Under the pieces are notes generated by a model. It had not been told where the DNA came from, did not search any database, and saw nothing but the letters and a program-made list of their open reading frames with translations. Positions 18,816 through 20,689 of a stretch of 20,689 nt of DNA are shown here, piece by piece. Location of the stretch: IMG/VR virus record IMGVR_UViG_3300046455_000368, positions 1-20,689 of that record, one strand, 5' to 3'. The DNA is from a virus. Positions within the stretch are counted from its first letter, which is position 1. Every line of letters starts with the position of its first letter. Position numbers and translations under genes: made by a program.

Positions 18816-20689
18816 TTACCCCACCCTCAGATTCACCGTGGTGCCCTGCACTCGCCCGAACTTCACCAGCAGCTTCTGCACCTCGCGCGCAGCAGCGAGC
18901 GGGTCCAGGGTCTGGATCGTGATGTTCGCTTCGATCACCTGACGACCACCCCCGCCCCCGCCGACGACCGCGGGCCGGCCAATGACCGGCTGCGCGGACG
19001 CGACCCGATCGGTGACCGCACCGAGCGCCTGATCGAGGACCGGCATCCGCTCACCGAGACCTGCGGCCAGGCCCTCGGTGGAGTACCGGCCGAGCTGGGC
19101 CATGACCCGCGACGGGCTCTTGATGCCCAGCGCCTTTTTGATCGCCGCCTGCATGCCGCGCGCGATCTTCAGCATCTGGTCTTCGATGGCTTTCTGCTGG
19201 CTGGTCAGCCCGGTCAGGAAGCCCTTGCCTGCGTTCTTGCCCGCGTCATACATGCCGTCCGCGCCGGTCTTGCCGAGCTTGTCCGCCCCGTGGTTGAGCT
19301 GCGTCTCCAGGCTGTTGATGCTGTTGAACGTGGCCTTGTCCGCGCCCACGAGCGCGCTGGCGTAGGCGTATCCGGCATCCGGGCCCATGTCGAGGATCTG
19401 CCGCAGCAGGCTCTTGTTGAGACCCTTCTTGGCCAGCATCCCGATGTAGGTGGTGAACGTCTTCAGCTTGGCCAGCTTCTGCTGCAGCCCGGCCTTGATG
19501 CCGCCAGCCGTCACCTCCTCGTCGGCCATGCCGAGGTTGCCCAGCTCGGCCGCCTGCCGCGCCCCGCCCGTGACGCTCTTCGCGAAGTCCTTCGCCGCCT
19601 TGATCCTCGCCGTCAGCGCGTCCCGCTGATCCGCCAGCTTCAGCAGCTTCTTCGTGTCGGCGTTGACCATCCGGACGAGCTTGGAATCCTTGGTGGACTT
19701 GGTGCCTTCCCAGGCTTTCCAAATGTCCTTGACCAGATCCTTTGCCGTGGCGGAGATCTTCGCCTTGGTGCCGGTCAGGCCGATGATGATGCCCTTGCCG
19801 ACATCGGCCATCAAGGCTTTCATCTTCTTCGACGGGGATGCGATCTCCAGCTCGGCACGGACACCGGCGGTCACCGCGGCCGCCATCCTCCGGGCCGCGG
19901 ACTCCACCCCGGAGGCCGCCGAGCTGAGCCCGGCCATCAGACCCCGGCCGGCATCCTGCCCTGCTCCGACCATCGACCCGCCGGACCCGGACGTCATGCG
20001 TGTCGAGGTGCGGTGGTCGTAGACCCGCTCGCCACCACGGAAGCGGACGAGCTCGGGGCCCTGCTCGCCAACCCATGCCCAGCCGGGGGCGGCGCTGGGT
20101 GTGCCCTTGGCGTGCATCGGGATGCCGCCCGGCCCGTTGTGTCCGGGCGGGGAGTACACGGTCCTGACCGTCTTGATGTAGGTGGTGGCTGATTTGCCGT
20201 CCATCGCCGCGAGCGCCGCTTTCGCGGATGCGATCTTCCGCTCAAGGTCGCGGATGTCCCCCTTCACCTTCGCCTGCTTCTCCGGCGGCAGGGTCTTCAG
20301 CTTGGCCTTGGCCGTGTCGAGCTGGCTGGTCCAGCTGTTGATGTCCAGCTGTAGCTTGCCCCGCTCCAGCTTGGGCAGGGCGCCCGCGGCGAAGTCCTTC
20401 GCCTTCTGCTCGGCGGCAGAGAGGCCGCCTATGTAGCTGTCCTTGAAGTGGCCGAACTCGCGGTCCGCGGCCTTCAGCTTGTCGCCGACACCAGGGATCC
20501 AGCCGAAGGCCATAGCAGAGGCGTGCAGTACGCCGCCGAGCGCAACGACCATGCCGCCAGAGACGACTTTGAAGATGCCCAGGATCTTCGGCAGGTACTC
20601 GATCGCCGTGCCGGACATGTCGATGAACACGTTGCCCAGGACGCGGGCGACTTCCTGGATGGTGCCCTTGTTCTGGGTGATCGCGTCGG
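18816..20689 (-). CDS. tail tape measure protein, N-terminus outside window (partial)
   Basis: The reading frame is open to the right edge, so at least 623 residues are visible and the true start lies outside. Features of tape measure proteins: a hydrophobic region (VVSGGMVVALGGVLHASAMA), long Ala/Lys-rich helices (LDTAKAKLKTLPPEKQAKVK), the phrase PELVRFRGGERVYDHRTS, and two copies of an SPSxxMxxL...GxxxGL unit (SPSKKMKALMADVGKGIIIG; SPSRVMAQLGRYSTEGLAAG). The protein fixes tail length and is passed towards the cell membrane during DNA entry. An in-frame GTG at 20630 is not the start, because coding continues upstream. The stop is TAA, rare in this genome. Confidence 0.9.
   Translation of the reverse strand, partial: DAITQNKGTIQEVARVLGNVFIDMSGTAIEYLPKILGIFKVVSGGMVVALGGVLHASAMAFGWIPGVGDKLKAADREFGHFKDSYIGGLSAAEQKAKDFAAGALPKLERGKLQLDINSWTSQLDTAKAKLKTLPPEKQAKVKGDIRDLERKIASAKAALAAMDGKSATTYIKTVRTVYSPPGHNGPGGIPMHAKGTPSAAPGWAWVGEQGPELVRFRGGERVYDHRTSTRMTSGSGGSMVGAGQDAGRGLMAGLSSAASGVESAARRMAAAVTAGVRAELEIASPSKKMKALMADVGKGIIIGLTGTKAKISATAKDLVKDIWKAWEGTKSTKDSKLVRMVNADTKKLLKLADQRDALTARIKAAKDFAKSVTGGARQAAELGNLGMADEEVTAGGIKAGLQQKLAKLKTFTTYIGMLAKKGLNKSLLRQILDMGPDAGYAYASALVGADKATFNSINSLETQLNHGADKLGKTGADGMYDAGKNAGKGFLTGLTSQQKAIEDQMLKIARGMQAAIKKALGIKSPSRVMAQLGRYSTEGLAAGLGERMPVLDQALGAVTDRVASAQPVIGRPAVVGGGGGGRQVIEANITIQTLDPLAAAREVQKLLVKFGRVQGTTVNLRVG

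Noticed and set aside
18249-20192. Very long open frame on the plus strand (647 codons)
   Set aside because: It lies opposite the tape measure and tail protein genes, which show recognisable features. Long antisense frames are expected in DNA with this GC bias.

Overview
The window looks like one stretch of a temperate, tailed (siphovirus-type) phage of a high-GC actinobacterium, most likely a Streptomyces phage. Signs of this are very high GC with strong third-position GC, many GTG starts, start/stop overlaps of the ATGA and GTGA type, two WhiB-family proteins (a family limited to actinobacteria and their phages), a tyrosine integrase, an r1t-type holin, an amidase endolysin and a tape measure protein. 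No tRNA, rRNA, transposase or CRISPR array was seen.

Layout, right to left along the main direction of transcription (minus strand). (1) 20689-13337: the end of the late operon, with the tape measure (cut by the window edge), a large tail protein with a LamG-like domain, three small tail or tail-tip proteins, an amidase endolysin, a holin and a second small membrane protein. (2) 13272-12156: a cassette of four small genes (GntR-type repressor, two small Cys-rich proteins, XRE repressor). (3) 12155-11817: a non-coding stretch rich in palindromes next to the integrase, the best place for attP. (4) 11816-9845 on the plus strand: integrase, a small unknown protein, and a CI-like XRE repressor without a protease domain. 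(5) 9844-9649: a divergent switch region. (6) 9648-3457 on the minus strand: the long early operon, with a Cro-like HTH protein, excisionase, unknown proteins, a RecE-like nuclease with a putative annealing partner, and two WhiB-like regulators, ending at a strong hairpin. (7) 3362-3000 on the plus strand: a lone Phd/YefM-like gene. (8) 2893-1: a second early operon, with a replication initiator, a DnaC-type helicase loader, and a string of small unknown proteins that continues past the left edge.

How it works together: the CI-like and Cro-like proteins probably decide between lysogeny and lytic growth across 9649-9844. Integrase and excisionase move the genome in and out of the host. The two minus-strand early operons supply recombination, transcriptional control and replication. 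The right-hand operon builds the tail and lyses the cell.

The most striking signal is inside the replication initiator gene. Six copies of a 27-bp dyad repeat (2425-2612) sit in the stretch coding for the protein's linker, next to a C-free purine tract and just upstream of the helicase-loader gene. This is the arrangement of the lambda O-P origin, with unrelated sequence. A second notable point is a well-formed ribosome binding site and ATG inside the endolysin gene, exactly at the linker between catalytic and C-terminal regions. This suggests that a separate C-terminal subunit is made.
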